From Populus alba (lineage: Eukaryota > Streptophyta > Magnoliopsida > Malpighiales > Salicaceae), in assembly GCF_005239225.2 (NCBI RefSeq), contig NC_133298.1, positions 372,001-436,000 on the forward strand: a DNA stretch of 64,000 nucleotides. Reading direction: 5' to 3'. The stretch's first letter is position 1; the number at the start of each line of letters is the position of its first letter. The position numbers were made by a program, and so were the translations under genes. Shown here one piece after another: positions 20,750-31,869 of this stretch. The notes beneath the pieces are model-generated. The model saw only the letters and a list, made by a program, of their open reading frames with translations. It was not told the DNA's origin and did no database searches.

Positions 20750-23700
20750 ATGTCAACCAATGGCAACCATACTCCTCTCTTAGACTCTGTGTCTTCGCTT
20801 CCTCTCATCACTATCAATACTTCCAGCCAATTACCTTACAAACTCACATCCTCAAATTATCCCTCCTGGCGTGCAACTTTTCTCACCATTCTCATTGGAT
20901 ATGATCTAATGAAATATTTGGATGGCACTCTGCAATGCCCTCCTACACCCGATGCAAACTCTTCTACCTCTGCTGTGGCACTCCATGCACACTGGAACAG
21001 GTAGGACCAGCTGTTGTTAAATGCCATTTTTGCTTCTGTTTCTGAAGCAGTTATGTCCCTTATTGCTAATATTGGTTCCATTGCTATCCCCTTCCCTTCC
21101 CGCTCTCTTTGTTTAAAAGACGCTCTGCATGTGCCCCTTCTTCACAAAAACTTGATATCAGTTCATAAGTTCACTCATGATAATAACGTTGTTGTTGAAT
21201 TTCACCCTTTCTTTTATCTTGTGAAGGATCCGATAACGGGGGCGGTGCTCATGCAAGGCAGGTGTGAAGATGGTGTTTATCCTGTGGAACTATGTCCTCC
21301 TACGACTCAAGCTCATGTTGTTACTCTAGCTGGCACACATGCTTCCCTTGATCGTTGGCATCACCGGCTGTGACATCCCAATTCCAAACTTTTATCCTCT
21401 CTTCTTCGCAATCACAATTTACCAGTGTCTTCCTCTCAGTCGTCTTTATTATCTTGTGTTTCATGTCATTGCAATAAATCACACAAATTACCATTTACTG
21501 TCACGTCCCTTAAAAGTCATGCTCCACTTGAATATTTATATGCTGATGTTTGGGGTCCATCTCCGGTTCCTTCCATTGATGGCTATCGTTATTATGTGCT
21601 CTTCGTCGATCATTTTACGAAATATTGCTGGTTCTATCCTATGCATAACAAGTCAAATGTGTCTCCTTTATTTGTTCAATTTGCAACCATGATTGAAAAT
21701 CAGTTCTCTAGAAAAATTAAGAACTTTTATTCCGATAATGGTGGTGAATTTATCAAACTTCGACCTATACTGGCTGCTCGTGGTATTAGTCATTTTACCA
21801 CTGCACCGCATACCCCCCAGCAAAATGGCACTGTTGAACGTCGCCATCGACATATTGTCGACATTGGTATGGCCCTTTTACATCATGCTTCAGTCCCTTC
21901 CACTTATTGGACATATTCCTTGGCTACGGCGGTTTATCTTATTAATCGTCTTCCGACTGTATTACACTCACGTCAGAGTCCTTTTGAAATCTTATTCGGA
22001 AGAGTTCCTGACTATCATAAGCTGCGCACTTTTGGCTGTCAGTGCTACCCGTGGCTTGTTCCATACCGTGAAAATAAGTTTCAATCCAAATCCTATCCTT
22101 GTATCTTTCTCGGGTATTCCAGCACCCAACATGCATTCCAATGTCTACATCTTAAAACGGGTAGAATTTATCTCTCGCGTCATGTTACTTTTGATGAAAG
22201 CATTTTTCCTTTTACAAAAGCATTATCATCTACCCCTCAGCATGTTGCCTCCCCATGTCCTGATCCTACTCCTCCTGCTCCTGTTCCTCCTATTTGCATA
22301 GTTCCATTGGATAATTCTACTCTCACATCTATCAGGCCTGAAGCTACTGCCCCCGTGACTCTGGCTCCTACACCAGGTATGAACTCTTCTTCTGATACTA
22401 CTCATTTATGCTCATCTGCATCGCCTTTACCTGCAGCACCTGTGCTTCCTACCCGTACTCACTCCATGGTTACTCGGGCTCAAAACAATATTTTCTGTCC
22501 TAAGCAACTTTCAGTTACTACAAAGCATCCGCTTGCATTGCCATTGGAACCCACCTGCGTTTCTCAAGCACTCAAAAACCCCAGGTGGCGCCAAGCCATG
22601 GCAGATGAATTTACTGCCTTAGTCTCTCATGGCACTTGGCGTTTGGTCCCTAGACCCTCAGCTTCAAACTTGATTGGCTGCAAATGGGTGTTTAGGATTA
22701 AACGCAATCCGGATGGTTCAGTGGATCGGTTCAAAGCCCGTCTTGTGGCTAAGGGATTTAATCAACGACCGGGTGTTGATTATACTGAGACATTTAGTCC
22801 AGTAATTAAACCGACCACCATTCGCCTCATTCTCTCCATTGCTCTGTCCAATCACTGGCCTCTCAAACAGCTTGATGTAAACAATGCGTTCCTTCATGGT
22901 CATTTAATAGAACAAGTGTTTATGCATCAACCTGCTGGTTTTATTGATCAGACCTATCCTCAGCATGTTTGCTCCCTTCAGAAGTCTATCTATGGTCTCA
23001 AACAGGCGCCTAGAGCCTGGTATACTGCCTTACGCTCCAGTCTTCTTGCGTTGGGTTTCTTTAACTCCAAGTCCGACAGCTCCTTATTCATCTTTAATAA
23101 AAATGATGTTCTGCTCTATGTGTTGGTCTACGTTGATGACTTAATTGTCACAGGCAATAACAATAACTTTCTGCAGCATGTTGTCACCTCTTAGGTGAAA
23201 CGTTTTCTCTCAAGGACATGACTGATCTACATTATTTTCTTGGGGTGGAAGTTATACCAGTTCAGCAAGGCTTGTTCCTCTCTCAAAATCGCTATGTTCA
23301 TGATCTTCTTATTAGACTAAATATGGCTGGTGCCAAGACAGTCCACACCCCTATGTCTGTATCTACGAAGCTTATGCTTGATGATGGTTCAGCCAACTGT
23401 GATGCCACCGAATACAGACGCACGATTGGCTCTCTTCAATATCTCTCCCTCACTCGTCCAGATTTGGGTTTTGCAGTTAATCGTCTTGCTCAGTTCATGC
23501 ACAAACCAACGGTGACTCATTGGCAACATGTTAAAAGACTCTTACGCTATGTCAAACAGACCATGCATTTTGGTCTCTTACTGCGTAGCCAATCCCACCC
23601 AGTACTTCGCGGGTTCTCTGATGCTGACTGGGGTGGTAATCTTGATGACCGTAAGTCCACTACGGCGTATATAATCTTTCTGGGCAATAATCCTATCAGC

Positions 23701-24126
23701 TGGCGTACTAGGAAACAAAAAGCTGTAGCTCGCTCCTCTACAGAAGCTGAATACAGGGCACTTGCCACCGCAGCTTCTGATATTGCATGGATTAAATCTC
23801 TCCTTGATGAACTAGGTCTTAGGTTACGTGAACCACCTCTACTGCTTTGTGATAATGTTGGAGCCACTCAGTTGAGCCTCAATCTTGTTCTGCATTCCAG
23901 AATGAAACATATTGCTATTGACCTTCACTTTGTTCATGAATTTGTTCATCATGGCCTCCTGCGTGTTGCTCATGTGCACACAGATGATCAGCTTGCTGAT
24001 CTGCAGACAAAGCCACTACCTAGGTCTCGTTTCACTCTGCTGCGTGACAAAATCAACGTTGCTGATGGAACGTCCATTTTGAGGGGTCGTATAAGGAAAT
24101 CACCATCACCTCAGCTCATTCCATAA
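20750..24126 (+). pseudogene. Copia-2 gag-pol, with gag/protease deletion, two stops and a frameshift
   Basis: The gag start is taken at the ATG at 20750 (MSTNGNHTPLL). The frame meets TAG at 21002. Near 21067 it jumps from gag (SEAVMSLIA) straight into the region after the protease (SLCLKDALHVP..KNLISV), so the CCHC knuckle and the protease active site are missing. A TGA at 21371 interrupts the GAG-pre-integrase motif. Integrase ([24 protein letters not shown]) and RT ([23 protein letters not shown]) follow in frame to 23194, where loss of one base shifts RT into the frame of 23218-24126. The latter holds the end of RT and an RNase H domain with SDADW, SSTEAEY and CDN. Confidence 0.93.
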
Positions 24127-24297
24127 TCTCAGGTCATCAGTGATTTACTTCCATGTATAGCACCTTAATTCTTGCAGTCTTGTTTATGATTGTATATTCG
24201 TTCATTACGCTATTCCCTTAACAGTCATAGGAATTGTATTATATATAGACAGTATTGCAATGGAATAATATCAATTCATTCTGTAATAATCCTTTTA
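24090..24297 (+). repeat. 3' LTR of Copia-2 (208 bp)
   Basis: It is preceded by the purine-rich TTTTGAGGGGTCG and followed by target duplication CCATC (24298-24302). The RNase H open frame runs 37 bases into it, ending at 24126. Confidence 0.95.
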
Positions 24298-24302
24298 CCA
24301 TC

Positions 24303-24880
24303 TAACCCTCTGAATAAATCCATTCATGTGTACTTACATTTTGGATTTTATGGTTGAAGTTCAAATTGTAGATAAGTGTTAAGAATGTATATATGTTTCA
24401 AAATTTGCAGACAGAAATTATACTAATAACATGTGAAATGCCTTTAGCAGAGATAAAGATTTGGATTGTTCCATGCTCAAAGTGCAAGAAAATTAAAGAA
24501 CATATAAGGAACGAACTTTTGTTTCTCCAGTCTTTAGTGGGAGAAAAAGAATAGAAGTCGAGCCCTACCAGGCTGCATCATATGTTTTCATTCGTTTTCT
24601 TTTTGTGCTAAATAAGCTTGGACAGATTTTTTTTTTTTATAAAAAAAAAAAAGCCTGGGAAGAAATTCCTTTATCGAGAGACAAGGATTGGATTTAAAGA
24701 CACGTTCCACCCTTTTCCTGTTCACATCTCAATACTTTCTTCATTAACTTATTTATTTACTATCAATATATTTATTATTTAGGACGATCACTTAAAATTG
24801 AAGTAGCTTTTAGATTAGAGCAAGTATTTATTAACTTGGAAGTTGGGCTTGCTTTCTTCTCCAAAGCATGGTCATGTATT
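24303..24880. repeat. Right part of duplicated block B
   Basis: It parallels block A from about 2590 to 3160, including ACATGTGAAATGC and GATTTGGATTGTTCCATGCT, with small indels. Together with 20270-20497 it is the upstream region paired with the truncated DUF247 copy at 19230-19861. Confidence 0.75.
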
Positions 24881-27800
24881 TAAAAAAAAAACACTTTTAA
24901 AATATAAAAATAAACAAATCTAAGTACTTTGGATAATTGAGAAATTCTGGGCGACTGGTGGCATCAAGAAATGTTAAAGGCAATTCTTGTAGTTTTGGTG
25001 GTTGATAAATGTCAACTTTTCTATCTCAATTCGATTAGATTTTAATTTTTTTTCTTAAATAAACATAATTTAATCTCAATCTTTTTATTTACAGGAATGA
25101 TTAATCTGATATGACATGTGGTCAGTAAAAAGTTGGGTTTATGTTTCAGAAATGACATGTGGTTAGGAATGAATAATCTGAAATGACATGTGGTGAGAAA
25201 AAATTTGGAAGGTAATTTTTTTAAAAAAAGATTTTTTTTTAAAAACAATTGGAAAAAATTGAGTCGCATCACCATGCACCATTCATGTTTGAGTACAGAG
25301 ACTAATTTTCTTCTCAGAAAAAAAATATAAATAAGACTTCAATTATGTTAATGAGTTAAACATGGTATTGACAAGAGTATACGAAGAGGGAAAAGACTTC
25401 ATCAGGAGTATCTAATGCTCCGAATTCTATTTATTTGAATTAAGATGCACTAATTGGTACGTATATCATATTAAATTTTAAATAATTTTTATTTTTAAAT
25501 TCATATAATTTTTTATTTTTCTAAATCATTTAAATCATATGACCTTTAATATGATTGACAAATATTAGGGCATATTGAGGATGTTTCGTCATGACATTTA
25601 CGTTAAATTTATTTTGCAATTTTGTTTTTCTATTTTTTTTTTGAAAAATGAGTTACTTTTTTTATTTGAGTTTATCAAAGAGAATATTTTTCTATAAACA
25701 AATTATTTTTTCTTTAATAATTTTTGAATGTTGGAAGCAAGATAAAAAAAATATATAATATTTATGATGGTGTTGATAATGTAACAAGTTACCCACAGTT
25801 CATTGAATTGCTTATGTGGAAATCAAACTTACATGCTTTAATTACATTTTTTGTACTTTCTCTACTTCTTTTAAGTTCATGTTTTGTACTTGAGAAAACA
25901 GAACAAATTAATAAACAGACACAACTAAAACTTAATTGAAGATCAAACAGACTTAATATATATTAGCGTTCGGAATATTGGTCTTAAGACAGAAATATGA
26001 AATCATCATTCAGTAAATAGTATATATATTTTGCAGATGAAATTTGCGTTAGCATGGGGAAAACCATCTCTGTGTGTATCATTTGAGTTTTGCAGACTAG
26101 CATGTGAAATGCGTGGGAGGGACAAAGACTGGCAGGAATACTTCATTATATGTCTTTAATCTTTAGATAAAGTGAGCAACAGAGAGCAAGCTAGCTATAT
26201 GTCTTCCCATAAAAATGTGTCTTTTCTTTTTTGTACCGAGGAAGTTACTCAAATTTTGCTTCTTTTGGAATCAACATACTAAAGTAAATGCTTATTCTGT
26301 TATCTAAATAACTGTTTTATTAATAAATCAATTGATTATTATTAAAAAAAAAAAGAGAGAAAGCTTATTGGTTTTTGTTTTTGTAATTTGTTATCCCAGT
26401 TTTTGACCTACATGGAATCTCTTCCCAATTGTTCAAGAGAATGTTTTGGCATAACCTATAACACAATAACACATTGTAAGAAACTAACTATTTTTTTTTA
26501 TATATATTATAATTTTTTTTTACCCACACCCTGCGTGGTTTCTTATATTACATAGAAGGTTTAGGGTTCCATCGATCCACAATTTGAACATGGGGAGTCG
26601 AATTGTTTAGCCCCAAAAATTTGACAGCACGATAGTTAATGGACTCTGTTTATGGCGATAACCGACTCCTTATTTGGATTGTGGCGTTAACTAATTAAGT
26701 CAGAACATCCCTTTTTATGTCCAGCTAACTAATAGCCACTGACCCTCTTATTGCTAACTATCCCAAGAAAATAAAATAAAATTACATTCTATAAAATGAA
26801 TAATTAAACAAGAAAGTAATTTTCCTAATTCCTATAAGGAAAGGAAAGTGCTTAACATAATTAGAAGAATTCATCAACATAATGATTGATGCAGAAGAGA
26901 CTGAATACCGATTTGATAGCTATGGACTCTATTGACAGGATAGATCAACGCTAGTAAGAAACAGTAGATCAGGTCCCATTTGGATATATTTTGCGCACAA
27001 GTCGTAGCAAAAGAGCTATGCAATTCTGCTACATAGGACTTCACATGGCACTTGTTATAATGCCAGAAATAAATGAGTTAAAGTGGAACTTTTTCTTGCT
27101 TGCAGTGGATGTTTAAGTAAATCTAATATATTTAATAATTTGGAGACTGATTTTTAATAACTAACAATAATTACATGTAAGTACTTAACCAAACAAAAAT
27201 GCAAACAGGTCAAACAACAATATGGAGCATCGAAGACAGAAATGTATGAACTCTAAATAATTCATAGCACACAGAAACGTTTTGCTTAAAACCTTATATA
27301 CTCGTGATAGGATAATATGTGAAATGCTGCAATATACAAAACAGACACCATGTATCCGTCCACATCTATCCGTCCACTGCTTATTCTGAGCTCCTAATTA
27401 AAGCTAACATGTGAAATGCTGCAAGGGAGAGATAAATATTACCGGCAAGCATGTTCCACGTGTACTTCATCCATGGATAAAATGTGGCATATAGATCAGC
27501 GATATGTGCTCTTTCCTTTTTCTACAGGGCAACTATGATTGTCATATGTTTCAGTTTTATTTGAGTACCATGAACTAGTTTTAGTATAAAATAGGCCCAT
27601 CTCTGTCCAGGTTTTCGTTCCTCTGTTAACATTTTTTTTTGTTAAATCATGTATTTTCACTACAAGTGTTGTGTTTCTAGAAATTAAAAAAAGCAATCTG
27701 TTTTTTATATATTAAAAAAAGTTCGAGATACTCAAATAAAAAATAAAAAGTTACAGAGCTAAGTTGAATTTGACTCAAAGATCATGATAATGTAATTTAG

Positions 27801-27929
27801 CCAAAGTTTACTCTTAAATAGTTCAAATCTTACAAATGACTTGAAGCAACAGTAATTATAGCCAGTGCAATTATTGGGAGACAATCACAAAAATATTTAG
27901 GGGTATTGGGTGACATTTGTATCTGGCAA
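24881..27929. other. Intergenic DNA with decayed copies of DUF247 upstream sequence
   Basis: No gene is supported. About 24990-25200 parallels 18640-18860, and about 25540-25770 parallels 9870-10110. A 20-base match to DUF247 coding sequence (CACAGTTCATTGAATTGCTT, 25793-25812) also occurs in the pseudogene at about 28297. Further partial copies of the ACATGTGAAATGC segment lie near 26100, 27310 and 27410. The 71-codon frame at 25724-25939 crosses this DUF247 shard and is not a credible gene. Confidence 0.5.
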
Positions 27930-28720
27930 TCTGCAGACACCATGTATGGGTTGCGTTGGTAATACTGCTACATCGGCCATAATGGAAAAAAGAAACGAAT
28001 ACTTGAAAATTACACCATAAACAGGACCCTTATAGCGAAGGATCCATTGTTTCAACTTGTTTCTGCAATACGATTCAACTCGTTGAACAGTTCTGCAACT
28101 TGTTGAACAGTTCCAACCTGAATATCATTATAGAGATTAATTAGGCACTGAATAATTGGCTATCTCGTTGAACAGTTCTGCAACTTGTTGATCGCTTTCG
28201 AGAGGATGGAGGAGTATATATGCCTTGTGACAGCATCTCCCTCACATCTTCAGGGTGATCAATGAGTGAATCTATGAAGCAAATGTAAGAAGTTTCCCAC
28301 AGTTCATTGAATTGCTTGTCATCAAAATCTTCTGTTGAACCTTCAGCATAGTTTTGTGTTGCTTCATTGGACACCTCTGCCACTTTTTCATACAAATCTT
28401 AACCAATTCTTCACTCTGTTGAACAAACTGGCGAGCCATCATGAGCTGGCTATTGTTCATTTCTTTCATCATTGCCTTTCCATGGCAAAAATGACCAATG
28501 GAGACCATCAAGGGATCGTAGCAATCCTTGTTTGCCTCGATCACACTAATCATCCGCGGAACCTTTGGAATCTCCGGTCCTGGAATTGGCTGTTTCTAGT
28601 CTCTTTCCCCTCATCCTTCCTAATGGATTTGAAGATCTCCTCATTGCTACGTGGGAAAATTGAACCATCAATCTCATCAGTTGGAATTTCTAGTTATTTG
28701 TCCATTACAAGTACAGACTA
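27930..28720 (-). pseudogene. DUF247 pseudogene with a large internal deletion
   Basis: Minus-strand fragments match both ends of a DUF247 protein. The N-terminal part has NKDCYDPLMVSIG (near 28530) and QFVQQSEELVK. The C-terminal part has ETSYICFIDSLIDHPEDVRE (near 28260) and non-coding remnants as far as 27930 that align with the end of the gene at 30091. Around 28300 the N-terminal FNELW is joined directly to WETSYICF, so about half the domain is gone. Frames also shift between 28395 and 28553 and upstream near 28570-28720. The segment around 28070-28200 contains a short internal duplication. Confidence 0.85.
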
Positions 28721-30090
28721 GTACGCTAATTGTATGATTTGGTCTGTATTCCTGTTGCATATCGACAAATCAATACGGATCTAATTATACAAGTACTATT
28801 CAAGTGGCTTGTAGCAAGAAACAAGGATCTTAGCTTACTTGAACAGTGAGCTTTGGTGCTTTAATTTAACTATTTTAATTTCCCTTGTGGATAAAATATG
28901 TGATCTTTAGACCTTCAGACAAGGCAATACTAAAATTGTGTTCTAAAATATTTAAAGTTTAAGGTTATGTCTTGATATCAACGTTCTTGCATGACTGAAC
29001 ATTGGATTGAGAAATTGTCATAGTTCAACACCGTGTTAGACAGGGATGAACATGTGAAATGCATGGGGAAGTTAACGAAAGGTAAGTTCTATACCCAAAG
29101 TGCAAGCAAAGTTTAAATAGCATAGAATAATCTTTAATGTTCTGATCTACAGCCTTAGAAAGAAAATGGTGTGCCAGCCAGAATTTTCTTTCCTTTCTTT
29201 GTTTTCCTTCTAAATTAATGAATAAGCTTGGGATGGAAAATTCTTTTGTTGATATTTAGAAATTTCTTTTTATCCTTTTTCAGAATCAACAAAGGCAAGA
29301 CAATTAAATTGGGAAATTTTAGGGCAGACATCACAGCTACCCTCAAATTATCAATTTTATATCCACTATTTTTCGTATAAATTTTACCCTTATTTTGAGT
29401 TCTCAATTATAACTCCTGTTATAATTACTTAACAAAAACCGTTAAATTTTCTACAAAATGATGTCGTTTTACATATATAAAAAATTATTTGGATAGAAAT
29501 ATGGATTAAATGTCTTAAAATGAATGGAGGTCCTTAATTAATTGAAAATCTGTGAAAGTTTGAAGGTAAAACTGATATCAAAATTGTTTGATGGTAAAAT
29601 TGTGTTTGTCTATATAGTTGGAGGGTATTTTTGAAATTTGCGCAAAATTTTAAATGTTTGACGATTGCTGGTAGTACTTGGTGGGTTTACACAATAATCC
29701 GAGATGAATTCTACCCGTATCAGGAATGATAGACATTAAGGAGGAATACTGATTAAGATAAAATTGAAAAGAACCTAAAAGCTCAATTTTTGAATCGAAA
29801 CTAAATTAAGGGTAAATTAGAAGAGAGATTGTGAATTCTCCAAATTCTTTGACATTGTTTTGTGAATTCAGATTTGTATTTATTTAGAAAACAAAATAGA
29901 AACTACATGGCAGACGTTGAAAAAAAAACACAAGCAGAAATAGCAGCAGCTACAGATAGCCAGGTAGAAAACTATGAAGATTTCTTCCAGGCCTCTCTCA
30001 AATCTTTTATTCCTACACTCACTTTACCGAAACAATTATAGTGCTGAAATATAAAAGGTATAGAAGTAGTACATATCAAGCACGCTGCAG
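28721..30090. other. Intergenic DNA between DUF247 copies
   Basis: No gene is seen. About 29030-29240 is a diverged copy of the shared upstream segment (ACATGTGAAATGC, then AATAAGCTTGG and AAAATTCTTTTGTTGA). About 29300-29660 looks like an unclassified dispersed repeat. Confidence 0.5.
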
Positions 30091-30918
30091 CTAAGGGTAT
30101 AGGGTACTGTTATTGCCTGGCAATCTGCAGACACCATATAGGGGTTCCGCTGGAAACACTTTCACGTACTTCAGGGCACTTACTATGAGCCCAAAAATAA
30201 AAGAATACTTAAAAATCACAGTATAAATCGGACCCTTGTAATGAAGGATCCATCGCTTGAAGGTGTTCCTACAATTTGATTCGATGTCCTTTTTAACTTT
30301 GTTGAAAGCAAGAGGATTGGGCACTAAATAATTGGCTACCTCATTGAAGAGTCTTGCGACTTCTTCTTCACTTCCGAGGGTAACGATGAGTACACCCTGT
30401 GAGCGCAGCTCTCTCACATCTTCAGGCTGATCAATTAGTGAATCCATGAAGCATATGTAAGAAGTGACCCAAAGTTTGTCATTGTCACCGAGGCATGCTT
30501 CGTAGGCCACCAAGTTTAAGAGTAAGGACTTGGTTGAGTCGTCTATTGTTAGTGCAGGGATTTGGAGCCTCCCAGCTAGCAATGTTGGATTGAAATGGAC
30601 ATCAGTGAACTGACTAGTTTTGCTAGGTTTGAAATGGATTCCCAGCCTTCTAAGGTCCATCGCAGGATGATAACGATACAAGCTTGTCCGTGAACTATCA
30701 AGTGGGGCATTATTGTCAACAAAATGCATATGAAAGAGTTCAAGGAGATGGCAGGCACCATAGTACTCTCCCATTGCTGGGTCTTTTGCAGAATTGCTTA
30801 ATACTCTTCGCGGAATAGTTTTGCGGAAGAGCTTCGATATCTATTTCCTGCATGACTCTCGTTGACGGGGCATTGCTCGAATGTGCTTAATGAAATCTTT
30901 GATCAATTTTATCCCTCC
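30091..30918 (-). pseudogene. DUF247-2, C-terminal half (split by Copia-3)
   Basis: This is the downstream half of a DUF247 gene whose upstream half is at 36388-36959. The two halves are in the same frame across the insertion if one copy of the CCTCC target duplication is counted. Total length would be about 464 residues, typical for the family. Visible motifs are HLLELFHMHF, YICFMDSLID, VTLGSEEEVARLFNEV and a C-terminal hydrophobic anchor (VIFKYSFIFGLIVSAL). A TAG at 30841-30843 interrupts the frame upstream of HLLELF. The gene is therefore broken twice, by the insertion and by this stop. Confidence 0.92.
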
Positions 30919-31283
30919 TGTTGAATATTAAACTCAATCCAGAAGCTCCCAGAAGGTCAAGGAAGGCAACCAGCCACCAGCCACCAGCCTCCAGTCGCCG
31001 ACCAGCCGCAGCCGCCAGCCGCCAGCTGCCACAGCCGCCAGCCGCCTTCACACCTAGAAGGTTGAAAAGTCTTGTTTTAATTTCGTGTATAAATAGAGTG
31101 CCCAGCCTCTGTTAATGTGTGTGGAGAGAATTGAGAGAAACACTAGAAAGAGAAAGAGAGAGAGAGGGCGTGTATTGTGTTAAGTTTTCATTAATTGTAA
31201 GCTTCGGTTTTGTGTAATAAAACAGTGTGTTTTATCCCCTCTGAGTGTCTCAAAGCCACCACCAGTGGTTTCTCCCACCAACA
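30919..31283 (+). repeat. 5' LTR of Copia-3 (365 bp)
   Basis: It contains a GC-rich block of repeated CAGCCGCCAGC-like units (about 30975-31045) and a TATA box TATAAATAG at 31088-31096. The primer site follows after two bases. Confidence 0.95.
31088..31096 (+). promoter_or_regulatory. LTR TATA box of Copia-3
   Basis: TATAAATAG sits about 170 bp downstream of the LTR start, followed by GAGA-rich leader sequence. This is the likely core promoter for element transcription; the 3' LTR has the same motif. Inferred from sequence only. Confidence 0.6.
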
Positions 31284-31285
31284 AT

Positions 31286-31297
31286 TGGTATCAGAGC
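31286..31297 (+). other. Primer-binding site of Copia-3
   Basis: TGGTATCAGAGC, two bases after the 5' LTR, exactly the plant initiator tRNA-Met type site. Confidence 0.92.
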
Positions 31298-31869
31298 CCC
31301 GTTCGCCGGAAAACAGAAGAGTTTTGGGGTATATCCGAATTTTCAAAATTGTCCAAAACAAGTTTTGATCATTCCACAGTGTAGAGCTCATCAAGACGAA
31401 CTCACTGTCGCAAGAATCAACCTGATCGGAAACCGCGGTGATCCACACGCGCCTCCTGAAGATTCCGCGGAGAAGACCACGCGCAGCCCACGCGCCCCGA
31501 GGTTGAAGACGACTGAGCCACACGCGCGCCATATTTGAGCCGAGCCAAGCCGTATACGCCGAGTCCTAGCCGAGCCACAAGCCGAGTCCAGCCGAGCCAC
31601 AAGCCGAGCCGCCCCCCGAGCCGAGCCGAGCCGAGCCGCTTCCAGCCAAAGCCGAGCGAGAGAATATTCCCCCGAATATTCCGCAGAATATTCCCGGTTC
31701 ACCCAGCGAACTGCCCGCCGTACAGAATTGGTTTTTTGACCGGTTCACCCATTTTCTGACCAGATTTCAACAAAGTCAGACCGGTTCCCTACTATTTGGA
31801 CCATTCCGGATCGATCTACAGTGTCAGTTTCGGCTCCCAAAAAGGTGATATAGTCATTCCAAGTGCAAA
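31298..31869 (+). other. Untranslated leader of Copia-3
   Basis: GC-rich 570-bp leader between primer site and gag. Around 31530-31650 it consists of degenerate repeats of GCCGAGCC. Frames on both strands here are low-complexity artefacts. Confidence 0.7.

Larger units (their letters stand above)
20493..24302 (+). mobile_element. Ty1/copia element with identical LTRs and TA..TA termini (Copia-2)
   Basis: LTRs 20498-20705 and 24090-24297 are both 208 bp and appear identical, which implies a recent insertion. Target duplication CCATC lies at 20493-20497 and 24298-24302. The LTRs start TATAAGG and end CTTTTA, so the ends are TA..TA rather than TG..CA. The paralogous block A has an uninterrupted site (CCATC at 2585-2589). 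The internal region has lost the end of gag and the protease and carries two stops and one frameshift. Confidence 0.95.

Noticed and set aside
25724..25939. 71-codon frame
   Set aside because: It crosses a short DUF247-derived shard in duplicated intergenic DNA and has no start context or homolog that I recognise.
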